64,000 bases of DNA, from assembly GCF_003148665.1 (NCBI RefSeq), contig NZ_QGGQ01000003.1, forward strand, positions 1 to 64,000, read 5' to 3'. This document shows positions 17,721 to 24,374 of this stretch, piece after piece; position 1 is the stretch's first letter, and each line of letters opens with the position of its first letter. Under the pieces are notes generated by a model. The model was not told the DNA's origin and ran no database searches. It saw nothing but the letters and a program-made list of their open reading frames with translations. The DNA comes from Maribacter polysiphoniae. Its GTDB lineage: Bacteria > Bacteroidota > Bacteroidia > Flavobacteriales > Flavobacteriaceae. The translations under genes and the position numbers were made by a program.

Positions 17721-18308
17721 ATGAAAGCAATTAAGAAAATTACCCTAAGCGCGGCCTTTTTATTGATTACGGCCCTAGGTATGGCCAATGAGATGGATTT
17801 GAAAATCGTCGCTGACAATGCGGACAAATCCTTGGTTTTTCGTTATGAAAACCTAGCCACCGATGCATCATTAAGATTCATTGACGGAGAAGGTAATGTC
17901 ATTTTTACTGAAAAGTTAGAAGATAAATCAGCATATGTAAAAAGGTTTAATCTTAACAGTTTATCTACAGGCACATATTTCCTTACCGTGGAAGATGCCA
18001 TAAAGGAAACAGAGTATACCATTGCCATTGAGGATATCAATATATCCATCGAGAACAAGTCAGTAAAGAACAAACCGATTTTCAAGAAAGTTGACGATAT
18101 GGTCTATATTAACTTGTTGAACTTGAAAAAGGACAAGGTTGAAATCAAGGTTTATGATGATAGTGAAAGAGTAGTCTTTAGCGAAGTATTCAATGACAAT
18201 GATATTATCGAGAAGGCCTTCAATTTTGAGAAAGCCTTTAAGGGAAATTACATCATCAAGGTACAAAAGAACGATGAAATATATTACGAAGGAATTAATG
18301 TTGATTAA
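17721..18308 (+). CDS. exported beta-sandwich protein, tandem copy 2
   Basis: Paralogue of the upstream 195-residue gene, same length with no indels in the protein. The signal peptide and the central stretch from STGTYFLTVED to EYTIAIED are unchanged, while changes cluster near residues 28-34, 114-129 and the C terminus (YYEGINVD against YYEAFDVD). Many substitutions are conservative, so both copies seem to be under selection. The duplicated unit includes about 200 bases upstream (half-sites, -7 element) and the terminator, so copy 2 is independently expressed. Function unknown; cell-surface or periplasmic location is inferred from the signal peptide. Confidence 0.85.
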   Translation: MKAIKKITLSAAFLLITALGMANEMDLKIVADNADKSLVFRYENLATDASLRFIDGEGNVIFTEKLEDKSAYVKRFNLNSLSTGTYFLTVEDAIKETEYTIAIEDINISIENKSVKNKPIFKKVDDMVYINLLNLKKDKVEIKVYDDSERVVFSEVFNDNDIIEKAFNFEKAFKGNYIIKVQKNDEIYYEGINVD

Positions 18309-18335
18309 GTTAGTTTAGTTTTATCTAGGAGAAAG

Positions 18336-18359
18336 AAGAGGGCATTAGCCCTCTTTTTT
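18336..18359 (+). terminator. intrinsic terminator of copy 2
   Basis: AAGAGGGC, loop ATTA, GCCCTCTT and a T-run, matching the hairpin after copy 1. Confidence 0.92.
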
Positions 18360-18375
18360 CATTTATGGACTTTTA

Positions 18376-18732
18376 CTAGACCAAATAACCATAGGCCCAA
18401 TACATAAGAACAAATTGGAGAGGTATTCTTAGGATTAGAATCCATTTGGGTATACCAGCTGAGGCTTTTTGGCTGCTAAGCATGTAGAAATGGACCCAAA
18501 GAAAAACGACCAACATGGTAAGAATCCCGTAAAGGCAATATTCCTTAGAGAAAGTGAAACAAAGTCCTAAACCAAGAAGTATCTCGGCCAAACCGCTTAG
18601 ACCGACCAATAATTTGGGCCAAGGAAGATATCTTGGCATAATACGAAGGTAAACTTTTGGACGAATAAAATGCATGATGCCTGCAATGATGTACATTGAA
18701 GCCATGATAAAAAGATGCCAAGGAGCCTCCAT
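18376..18732 (-). CDS. DoxX family membrane protein
   Basis: A 118-residue protein with four predicted transmembrane helices. The DoxX pattern is visible in the first helix MYIIAGIMHFIRP, the loop RIMPRYLPWPKLLVGLSG and the second helix ending LGLGLCF. DoxX-like proteins are small membrane proteins linked to respiratory or detoxifying oxidoreductases in some species, but most, including this one, have no assigned role. It starts 25 bases after the end of the MOSC gene, so the two may share a message. Confidence 0.88.
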   Translation of the reverse strand: MEAPWHLFIMASMYIIAGIMHFIRPKVYLRIMPRYLPWPKLLVGLSGLAEILLGLGLCFTFSKEYCLYGILTMLVVFLWVHFYMLSSQKASAGIPKWILILRIPLQFVLMYWAYGYLV

Positions 18733-18757
18733 ATTTTTTTGATTACTGACCCATAAT

Positions 18758-19390
18758 CTAAAGGTGCTTTTTTAAACGTTCGCGTTTATATTCGGGTAGC
18801 GCATTATTTTCTACTGCCAGTCTAACAAGATCAGGGTCTTTATGTTTTGCGTAAATAAGCTGATAATACTGCTGTACGGTAAGTGGGCTTTCAGATTTTT
18901 CAACTAGTGTTAAAGAGTCATTTTCAATTACTTTTCCTGATTCTAGTATCCGTACATAGGTGCCGGGATGGCCATGGTCAATATACTGTTTCAGTACTTC
19001 CTGGGTACCAAAGCGAATCCCAAGCTTGTAACAAGGTTCCCTGGGCTGCGAAACCTGAACCAATGTGGAGCCAATACGATAGATATCCCCAATACGGATT
19101 TTGGCCTCATCTAACCCTTCAATGGTTAGGTTTTCACCGAACATACCCCAATTCCAATCCAATTGGGGGTATTTGCCTTTCCAATACGGATATTGGTCGG
19201 CTGAAAACAAATAACAGGCTTTGTTGGAACCTCCATGATGTTTTCGGTCAATTACCGTATCGTTTTCAACATCTGTTCCGCCCAATACTATGGCTTCTTC
19301 CGTCGGATACTTGTAAATTCCGGTCAGCTCTTCTTTTCCATTCCACAAAATGGTCGTGGGTTTTCCAATATTGGTGGCGATTACCTTCAT
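18758..19390 (-). CDS. MOSC domain-containing protein (YiiM-like)
   Basis: A 210-residue cytosolic protein. MOSC domains bind molybdenum cofactor and can carry a sulfur on a conserved cysteine; here that is Cys120 in QPREPCYKLG. Other family marks are DRKHHGGSNKACYLF (about 48-62), which contains the cofactor-contacting histidines, and GMFGENLTIEG (about 82-92). E. coli YiiM reduces N-hydroxylated bases, so a detoxifying reductase role is possible. No molybdopterin synthesis genes are in the window. It is separated from the upstream DUF6249 gene by a terminator. Confidence 0.92.
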   Translation of the reverse strand: MKVIATNIGKPTTILWNGKEELTGIYKYPTEEAIVLGGTDVENDTVIDRKHHGGSNKACYLFSADQYPYWKGKYPQLDWNWGMFGENLTIEGLDEAKIRIGDIYRIGSTLVQVSQPREPCYKLGIRFGTQEVLKQYIDHGHPGTYVRILESGKVIENDSLTLVEKSESPLTVQQYYQLIYAKHKDPDLVRLAVENNALPEYKRERLKKHL

Positions 19391-19401
19391 TGTATAAATA
19401 T

Positions 19402-19431
19402 AAAAAAACCACGATGGTTGGGCCGTGGTTT
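19402..19431 (-). terminator. intrinsic terminator of the DUF6249 gene
   Basis: Read on the minus strand, AAACCACG and CGTGGTTT (19406-19413 and 19424-19431) form an 8-bp stem followed by a T-run (the A-run at 19402-19408). It isolates DUF6249 from the MOSC gene. Confidence 0.8.
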
Positions 19432-19459
19432 ATATAAGATATTTTTGGTTGATGATCTA

Positions 19460-19813
19460 TCAATCTTCTTGATCCAATCTTTTGGTGATAAAGAATCCGA
19501 TCAAAAGTCCGGTACCTGCAAATAGGAAAATCGTGCCGGGCATGGCATAATGTGTATTTCCTGCGAGGTTGTTCTGTAAGATACCACCAAGTACGATACC
19601 CCCGCCGATACCCATCAATAAAAGCGCCAGATTCAAGATTAGGATTTTCCATACAGGAGCGGCCTTTTCCTTTTGTCCTTTAACAAATATACTTGCGTCG
19701 GCCCCTTTCTCTATAAGGGCCAATCGTTCTTTGTTCCGTGTGGAGAAGTGAAGATAAGCGATGCCGAAGATAACAATGAATAAACTGATGAAAATGAATA
19801 CTGGTCCTACCAT
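19460..19813 (-). CDS. DUF6249-like membrane protein, member of the ECF sigma regulon
   Basis: A 117-residue membrane protein: an N-terminal helix (about 4-24), a cytosolic segment with RNKERLALIEKGAD that marks the DUF6249-like group, and two further helices (about 55-77 and 90-108). Biochemical role unknown. It is divergent from the ECF sigma factor, and the 139-base gap has two mirrored promoters of identical architecture, so this gene is predicted to be transcribed by that sigma factor. The pairing of such a protein with an ECF sigma gene suggests a role in a membrane stress response. Confidence 0.82.
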   Translation of the reverse strand: MVGPVFIFISLFIVIFGIAYLHFSTRNKERLALIEKGADASIFVKGQKEKAAPVWKILILNLALLLMGIGGGIVLGGILQNNLAGNTHYAMPGTIFLFAGTGLLIGFFITKRLDQED

Positions 19814-19860
19814 GATTTGATTGCTTTTTTATTTGATATATAAACTCGTTCATAGGGTAA

Positions 19861-19886
19861 GACGTGGGATTTTTAATGGAGGTTAC
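19861..19886 (-). promoter_or_regulatory. ECF-type promoter of the DUF6249 gene
   Basis: On the minus strand: GTAACC (19886-19881), 16 bases, CGTC (19864-19861). The same -35 and -10 with the same spacing stand on the plus strand before the sigma gene. Confidence 0.75.
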
Positions 19887-19915
19887 ACAAGCTGGCGTTT
19901 TTTTTTATACTTTAT

Positions 19916-19941
19916 GTAACCGATATAGGAAAATGAGCGTC
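19916..19941 (+). promoter_or_regulatory. ECF-type autoregulatory promoter of the sigma factor gene
   Basis: GTAACC (19916-19921), 16 bases, CGTC (19938-19941). AAC-containing -35 and CGTC -10 elements are the hallmark of many ECF sigma factors. The -10 ends 11 bases before the ATG at 19953, so the leader would be very short. Confidence 0.75.
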
Positions 19942-19952
19942 ATATGCAGTAG

Positions 19953-20534
19953 ATGAGCCTTGAACGAGACCAACCTTTGATAATGAAAACCCGTAACGGA
20001 GATATGGGGGCTTTTACGATTTTGATAGACCGTTATAAGGCCATGGTCTTTACCTTGGCCATGCGAATGGTCAAAAACAGGGAAGAGGCGGAGGAAATTG
20101 CCCAGGATACTTTCTTGAAGGCCTATAAGGGGTTAAAAGGATTTAAAGGGGACTCCAAATTTTCAACATGGTTATATAAGATAGCCTATTATCGATGTTT
20201 GGACTATATTAAAAAGTCGGGTAGAAGCATTGAAACCACATCGATTGATACCGTTTTTGGCAATAGATTAATCGATGAAAGTAATGTGGTCGATCATTTG
20301 GAACGGATCGAAAAGAAGGAAGCAATAAAGGATGCATTACGCTTGTTGCCCGGGGATGATGGTATTTTAATAACATTGCGTTATTACGAAGAACTTACCC
20401 TGGAGGAGATTTCTGGGGTAATGGGCATTAGTGCGAATAATGTAAAAGTAAGATTGCACCGGGCAAGAAAACGTTTAATGCAACTTCTGATTGTAAGATT
20501 GGAACCAGAAACAATACAGGATTATGCAAAGTAA
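19953..20534 (+). CDS. ECF-type RNA polymerase sigma factor
   Basis: A 193-residue sigma-70 family protein with only regions 2 and 4. Region 2 covers about residues 22-90 (AMVFTLAMRMVKNREEAEEI, DTFLKAYKGL, FSTWLYKIAYYRCLDYI); region 4 covers about 130-183 (LPGDDGILITLRYYEELTLE and ISANNVKVRLHRARKRL). It directs RNA polymerase to a small regulon, apparently including itself and DUF6249. The first 11 bases of the next gene overlap its end. A second ATG at 19983 (MKTRNGDMGAF) would give a leader of usual length if transcription starts at about 19948, so the true start is not settled. Confidence 0.94.
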   Translation: MSLERDQPLIMKTRNGDMGAFTILIDRYKAMVFTLAMRMVKNREEAEEIAQDTFLKAYKGLKGFKGDSKFSTWLYKIAYYRCLDYIKKSGRSIETTSIDTVFGNRLIDESNVVDHLERIEKKEAIKDALRLLPGDDGILITLRYYEELTLEEISGVMGISANNVKVRLHRARKRLMQLLIVRLEPETIQDYAK

Positions 20535-20946
20535 AAAAAGCATGGACAAAATAAAGTTTGATGGGTTTGTTCGGAAGAACATAAAGGAAGATGGATTGGA
20601 ACAACCATCCTTGAATTTCACCAACGCGATCCTGTCAAAAATTGAGGAAGAAAAGGAGATACGTGAAGTATTGACCTATACCCCTTTGATAAGTAAAAAG
20701 GTTTGGGTAGCGTTAGGGGCCATACTAGTCGGGGTTATTGGTATTCTGATTTATGGGAATGTCGATGAAAAATACAATTGGTGGCCCGAAAAGGCCCTAG
20801 TGAAATTTGGAGAGTTGAAATTGATCGAAAAAATTCCGGAGTTCACAGTGTCGAACATTTATAATTATGCCTTTGTGGGGATGGCTTTTTTTGTATGCCT
20901 ACAGATTGTTGTCTTAAAAAACCATTTTGCCAAAAGACTTTTATAG
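20524..20946 (+). CDS. membrane protein coupled to the ECF sigma factor, putative anti-sigma factor
   Basis: 140 residues: a charged cytosolic N-terminal region of about 55 residues, a transmembrane helix (about 58-79), an intervening loop and a second helix (about 113-131). It has no zinc-binding HxxxCxxC motif of classical ZAS anti-sigma domains. Its 11-base overlap with the sigma gene and the membrane topology make it the likely partner that holds the sigma factor inactive; this is inference from position, not homology. Alternative: a simple membrane protein of the regulon. Confidence 0.75.
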   Translation: MQSKKSMDKIKFDGFVRKNIKEDGLEQPSLNFTNAILSKIEEEKEIREVLTYTPLISKKVWVALGAILVGVIGILIYGNVDEKYNWWPEKALVKFGELKLIEKIPEFTVSNIYNYAFVGMAFFVCLQIVVLKNHFAKRLL

Positions 20947-20980
20947 GTGCATGGTATTTCGTGCTACGTTGTAAACAAAA

Positions 20981-21010
20981 AAACGCCCTGACCATTTTGG
21001 CAGGGCGTTT
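20981..21010. terminator. bidirectional intrinsic terminator after the sigma operon
   Basis: AAACGCCCTG (20981-20990) and CAGGGCGTTT (21001-21010) form a 10-bp stem, with two further CC/GG pairs possible inside. A- and T-runs flank it. It also serves the DUF2141 gene from the other side. Confidence 0.92.
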
Positions 21011-21030
21011 TTTGTATTTAAGGCTTCAAC

Positions 21031-21444
21031 CTACATATAAAACAGGTTGATCTTTATGGTTTTGTCTTCGGATAACTTGAAAACCGATTTTTTAAAACTG
21101 GGTATTCCCTTGTGATTGTTGGAATTTCCTACCCCTTCCTTGGGTAACCCAAACCAATTGGTTCTAAGTTCGTTATCGTCATCTTCATCATGAAAAACCA
21201 TTACGGCATATTCCCCATGGGGTAAGTCCAACCCAATCTCGGCTTCGCCGTTTTTAATTGTAGCCAAACCTTTCTCAATGGCTTTGTCCACATCACTTGG
21301 AAAACCTGATTTATCGGAAAATACCGTGTACATTATTTTGCCTTTGCCAGACTGTATACCAGCTATCGTGATGTTGAGATGGGCCTCTTGGCCAAATGAG
21401 AAGCACCCCAAAAGGAGTGCTATCCCTACAATTATTTGCTTCAT
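21031..21444 (-). CDS. DUF2141 domain-containing exported protein
   Basis: A 137-residue periplasmic or outer-membrane-associated protein: signal peptide to about residue 18 (CFSFGQ), then the DUF2141 beta-sandwich with KGKIMYTVFSDKSGFP, DLPHGEYAVMVFHDEDDD and the NWFGLPKEGVGNSNN motif. These proteins are common in Proteobacteria and Bacteroidetes and have no demonstrated function; the acidic HDEDDDNE loop suggests calcium binding. It ends 21 bases after the preceding terminator and starts 33 bases below the htpG stop, possibly sharing the htpG message. Confidence 0.9.
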   Translation of the reverse strand: MKQIIVGIALLLGCFSFGQEAHLNITIAGIQSGKGKIMYTVFSDKSGFPSDVDKAIEKGLATIKNGEAEIGLDLPHGEYAVMVFHDEDDDNELRTNWFGLPKEGVGNSNNHKGIPSFKKSVFKLSEDKTIKINLFYM

Positions 21445-21477
21445 CTATTGATGTGGGTTTGGCCAAATGTAGCCAAA

Positions 21478-23364
21478 CTATTTGACCATTTCGTAACTCC
21501 TCTTTATAAAATTGGTCAATTCCTCACCTTTAAGCAAGCCTTTGGATAGTCTTGCCAAGTCCAGTGATTGGTTGATCAAACGTTCACGTTTTTTCGCGGT
21601 TTTGGTATTCAATATCTCACCGACAAGTTCGTTATTGGTATTTACGATCAGATTGTACATCTCGGGCATGTTACCCATTCCGAACATGCCACCACCACCG
21701 GTTTGCTGCATTTCTTTCATTCTTCGCATAAACTCTGGTTCCGTAATTATAAAGGGGGCGGAATCACTGTCCATGGCTTCCAATTGAATGGTATATCCTT
21801 TATCGGTAATAACCTCTTCCAATTTAGTTTTCAGACTTTCTTTTTCCTCGTCGGATAGTTTGGAAATCTGGGTATCGTCTTTTTTGATCAAATTGTCCAA
21901 ATGGTCGGCATCAACACGGGCAAAAGAAATGTTCTCTTTTGAGGTTTCCAATTTTTGCATTAAGTGCGAAATTATTGGGGAGTCCATCAACAGCACTTCA
22001 TAACCTTTGTTTTTTGCCGCTTCAATATAACTGTGTTGCGCTTCTTTGTCCGAGGCGTATAGAACAACCAATTTATCATCCTTATCCGTTTGTTTGTCCT
22101 TTAGGGCCTCCTTCATTTCGTCAAAAGTGTAGAACTTACCATCAACCGTAGGAAAAAGGGCAAATTTGTCAGCTTTTTCGAAAAATTTCTCTTCGGAAAG
22201 CATCCCGTATTCAATAACGATTTTGATATCATTCCATTTCGACTCGAATTCTTCCCGATTGTTTTTGAAGAGTGAACTTAATTTATCGGCTACCTTACGG
22301 GTGATATACGACGATATTTTCTTAACCGCACCATCAGCCTGTAAATAGGAACGTGATACGTTCAAAGGAATATCCGGAGAATCAATGACACCACGCAACA
22401 TGGTTAGGAACTCAGGCACAATACCCTCGACGTTATCGGTAACGAAGACTTGGTTTTGATACAGCTGAATCTTGTCCCTTTGTACACTTAAATCATTTGT
22501 CAATTTTGGAAAATATAGGATTCCCGTAAGATTGAACGGATAATCCACATTTAAATGGATATGGAACAAGGGCTCCTCGAATTGCATGGGATAAAGTTCC
22601 CTGTAGAAACTCTTATAATCCTCATCCTTTAAATCGGCGGGTTGTTTGGTCCATGCCGGATTTGGGTTGTTGATGATGTTGTCAACCTCCTGGGTAGGGG
22701 CGGGATCTTCTTCCTTGGCTCCTTCTGGTTTAGGGAGTGTTTCTGTCTTTGTTCCGAATTTAATCGGAATAGGCATGAATTTATTGTACTTGGTCAATAG
22801 CTCGGTAATTCTTCCATCCTCTAAAAACTCAGTGGAGTCATCGGCAATGTGAAGTACGATTTCGGTACCCCGATCCTCTTTTTCACTTTTCTCTATTGTA
22901 AATTCAGGAGAGCCGTCACATGACCAATGAACAGCAGGTTCGTCCTTAAAACTCTTGGTGATGATCTCTACCTTGTCGGCCACCATAAACGCCGAGTAAA
23001 AACCAAGTCCAAAGTGTCCTATGATACCGGCATCCTTACCGGCATCCTTATATTTGTCCAAAAACTCCTCTGCACCGGAAAAGGCAACCTCATTAATGTA
23101 TTTCTTTATTTCCTCTTCGGTCATCCCGAGTCCTTGGTCAATAATATGGAGCTTTTTACCTTCCTTGTCAACCTTGATCTCAATGATGGGATTCCCGTAT
23201 TCGACCTTAGCTTCCCCAATGGAAGAAAGGTGTTTTAATTTAAGGGTCGCATCCGTGGCATTTGAAATTAATTCACGAAGGAATATCTCATGATCACTGT
23301 ATAAAAACTTCTTTATTAAAGGAAATATGTTATCTACTGAAACATTGATTTTGCCTGTTGCCAT
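21478..23364 (-). CDS. htpG: molecular chaperone HtpG (Hsp90)
   Basis: Bacterial Hsp90, an ATP-driven cytosolic chaperone. I start it at MATGKINVSV, giving 628 residues, the family length; the open frame upstream adds 28 hydrophobic residues that run through the control region and have no counterpart in Hsp90. ATP-site motifs are intact: RELISNATDA near residue 33, IDQGLGMTEEEI near 80 and GHFGLGFYSAFMVAD near 120. The middle domain and dimerisation domain are complete, and the last residues are KRSYEMVK. A perfect 15-bp inverted repeat lies 19 bases upstream of the start, and three TGACA elements lie further up, so stress control is likely. Confidence 0.95.
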   Translation of the reverse strand: MATGKINVSVDNIFPLIKKFLYSDHEIFLRELISNATDATLKLKHLSSIGEAKVEYGNPIIEIKVDKEGKKLHIIDQGLGMTEEEIKKYINEVAFSGAEEFLDKYKDAGKDAGIIGHFGLGFYSAFMVADKVEIITKSFKDEPAVHWSCDGSPEFTIEKSEKEDRGTEIVLHIADDSTEFLEDGRITELLTKYNKFMPIPIKFGTKTETLPKPEGAKEEDPAPTQEVDNIINNPNPAWTKQPADLKDEDYKSFYRELYPMQFEEPLFHIHLNVDYPFNLTGILYFPKLTNDLSVQRDKIQLYQNQVFVTDNVEGIVPEFLTMLRGVIDSPDIPLNVSRSYLQADGAVKKISSYITRKVADKLSSLFKNNREEFESKWNDIKIVIEYGMLSEEKFFEKADKFALFPTVDGKFYTFDEMKEALKDKQTDKDDKLVVLYASDKEAQHSYIEAAKNKGYEVLLMDSPIISHLMQKLETSKENISFARVDADHLDNLIKKDDTQISKLSDEEKESLKTKLEEVITDKGYTIQLEAMDSDSAPFIITEPEFMRRMKEMQQTGGGGMFGMGNMPEMYNLIVNTNNELVGEILNTKTAKKRERLINQSLDLARLSKGLLKGEELTNFIKRSYEMVK

Positions 23365-23382
23365 TTTTTTTAATTTAAAATT

Positions 23383-23397
23383 ACAGTAGTGTACTGT
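23383..23397. promoter_or_regulatory. inverted repeat in the htpG leader, candidate operator
   Basis: ACAGTA-GTG-TACTGT, perfect arms of six, 18 bases upstream of the htpG start. It is not the CIRCE element of HrcA. TGACA occurs three times just above (23425, 23433, 23443), with its complement at 23395. Confidence 0.45.
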
Positions 23398-23474
23398 CAA
23401 ATAAAATACCACAATGCCCAACAGTGACAAACTGACATAGTTTGACAAGTAATCGGGGCGGGATAAACTTTAAC

Positions 23475-23501
23475 AATTCTTTTTGTTTAACAAAAACAAT
23501 T
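23475..23501. promoter_or_regulatory. 27-bp near-perfect palindrome, candidate operator of the TetR-type regulator
   Basis: Two arms of 13 bases, AATTCTTTTTGTT and AACAAAAACAATT, mirror each other around a single T with one C-C mismatch. It sits between divergent htpG and the TetR-type gene, 18 bases above a consensus -7 element, where a repressor would act. Confidence 0.55.
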
Positions 23502-23518
23502 AATGATTAAACAAGTGT

Positions 23519-23526
23519 TATCTTTG
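23519..23526 (+). promoter_or_regulatory. -7 promoter element of the leader upstream of the TetR-type gene
   Basis: TATCTTTG, full match to TAnnTTTG. Transcription would begin near 23531 and run into the hairpin at 23606-23633 before reaching the gene at 23690. Confidence 0.5.
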
Positions 23527-23549
23527 TATTGATTGGGAAAGGACTTGCT

Positions 23550-23567
23550 ATGAAAAAGTCAATTTAA
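23550..23567 (+). other. five-codon mini-ORF in the leader transcript
   Basis: ATGAAAAAGTCAATTTAA encodes MKKSI and a stop, preceded by GGAAAGGA, one of the few Shine-Dalgarno-like strings in the window. It lies between the promoter and a terminator-type hairpin. It could be a leader peptide or chance. Confidence 0.2.
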
Positions 23568-23605
23568 TCCAATTGCATTATATTTAAATGGTTAGGTGGT
23601 TGGAG

Positions 23606-23633
23606 ACGTGCTTTCTTTGGAAAGCACGTTTTT
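23606..23633 (+). terminator. terminator hairpin upstream of the TetR-type gene (attenuator or small-RNA end)
   Basis: ACGTGCTTTC (23606-23615), loop TTTG, GAAAGCACGT (23620-23629), then five T. There is no plus-strand gene before it, only the promoter at 23519. A 14-bp palindrome AAGGTT-TT-AACCTT follows at 23638-23651. Confidence 0.8.
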
Positions 23634-23689
23634 CCAAAAGGTTTTAACCTTAAGACCTAATTCATTTCCACAAATAAAAAAATCGATCC

Positions 23690-24349
23690 ATGGGGGCTAA
23701 AGCAAAAACTAAGAAATTAACCGAGAATGATTTGATAACAATGTATATGGATCATGTGTTGGAGCACGAGTCCAGACCTAAATCCGTATATAAATTCTGT
23801 AAATTAAATTCAATTTCAGAAGCGGATTTTTATGCGATATTCGGTTCACTTGAATCCATTCCGAAACGAATTTGGAACGTTTTCTTTGAGAATACCGAAG
23901 ATTTATTGCTGAAGAACAAGGAATTCGAAGGTTTTTCAAATAAGGATAAGATGTTGACCTTTTTTTATTCTTTTTTCGAACTGTTGACCTTGAATCGCAG
24001 TTATGTGCTCCTTGCCTTGCACCAAGAAAATAATCCATTAAAGAACTTAGAACAGTTGAAGGGGCTGCGAAAGCATATTAAGAATTTTGCAACCGTTTTG
24101 ATAGAGGATGACAATTCCAATAAAACATTGAAAGCAACAAAGTTCAACCCCAAATTGTTCTCCGAAGGGGCGTGGTTTCAATTTTTGTTTTTACTTAAAT
24201 TCTGGAAGGACGATGAATCCAAAGGGTTCGAGAAAACGGATATGGCCATAGAAAAGTCTGTAAATACCATTTTCGATGTTTTTGATAATACACCACTGGA
24301 AAATATCATTGATTTCGGGAAATTCCTATATAAGGAAACCTTTGTTTAA
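23690..24349 (+). CDS. TetR-like transcriptional regulator (Bacteroidetes type, TetR_C_23-like C-terminal domain)
   Basis: A 219-residue all-helical protein. Residues 1-70 form an atypical TetR-like DNA-binding domain: a helix with LTENDLITMYMDHVLE, then SVYKFCKLNSISEADFY as the recognition region. The rest matches the large helical ligand domain found in Bacteroidetes members (NKDKMLTFFYSFFELLTLNR, and the C-terminal IIDFGKFLYKETFV). It is followed 25 bases later by an ABC1/UbiB-like kinase, a pairing I know from other flavobacteria. The long palindrome at 23475 is its likely binding site, so autoregulation is probable. The ligand is unknown; a lipid or quinone precursor would fit the partner gene. 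Confidence 0.85.
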   Translation: MGAKAKTKKLTENDLITMYMDHVLEHESRPKSVYKFCKLNSISEADFYAIFGSLESIPKRIWNVFFENTEDLLLKNKEFEGFSNKDKMLTFFYSFFELLTLNRSYVLLALHQENNPLKNLEQLKGLRKHIKNFATVLIEDDNSNKTLKATKFNPKLFSEGAWFQFLFLLKFWKDDESKGFEKTDMAIEKSVNTIFDVFDNTPLENIIDFGKFLYKETFV

Positions 24350-24374
24350 TCACTAATAATAAGCCGATAGCATA

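Noticed and set aside
19266-19652. Minus-strand 128-residue frame across the MOSC and DUF6249 genes
   Set aside because: It crosses a terminator and overlaps two real genes in another frame; it lacks any domain.
23365-23448. N-terminal extension of htpG by 28 hydrophobic residues (start at 23448)
   Set aside because: It would give Hsp90 a membrane anchor, runs through the inverted-repeat control region, and the MATGKINVSV start is where the family begins.
23365-23460. CIRCE element for HrcA upstream of htpG
   Set aside because: The CIRCE consensus (TTAGCACTC-N9-GAGTGCTAA) is not present; the repeat seen is different.
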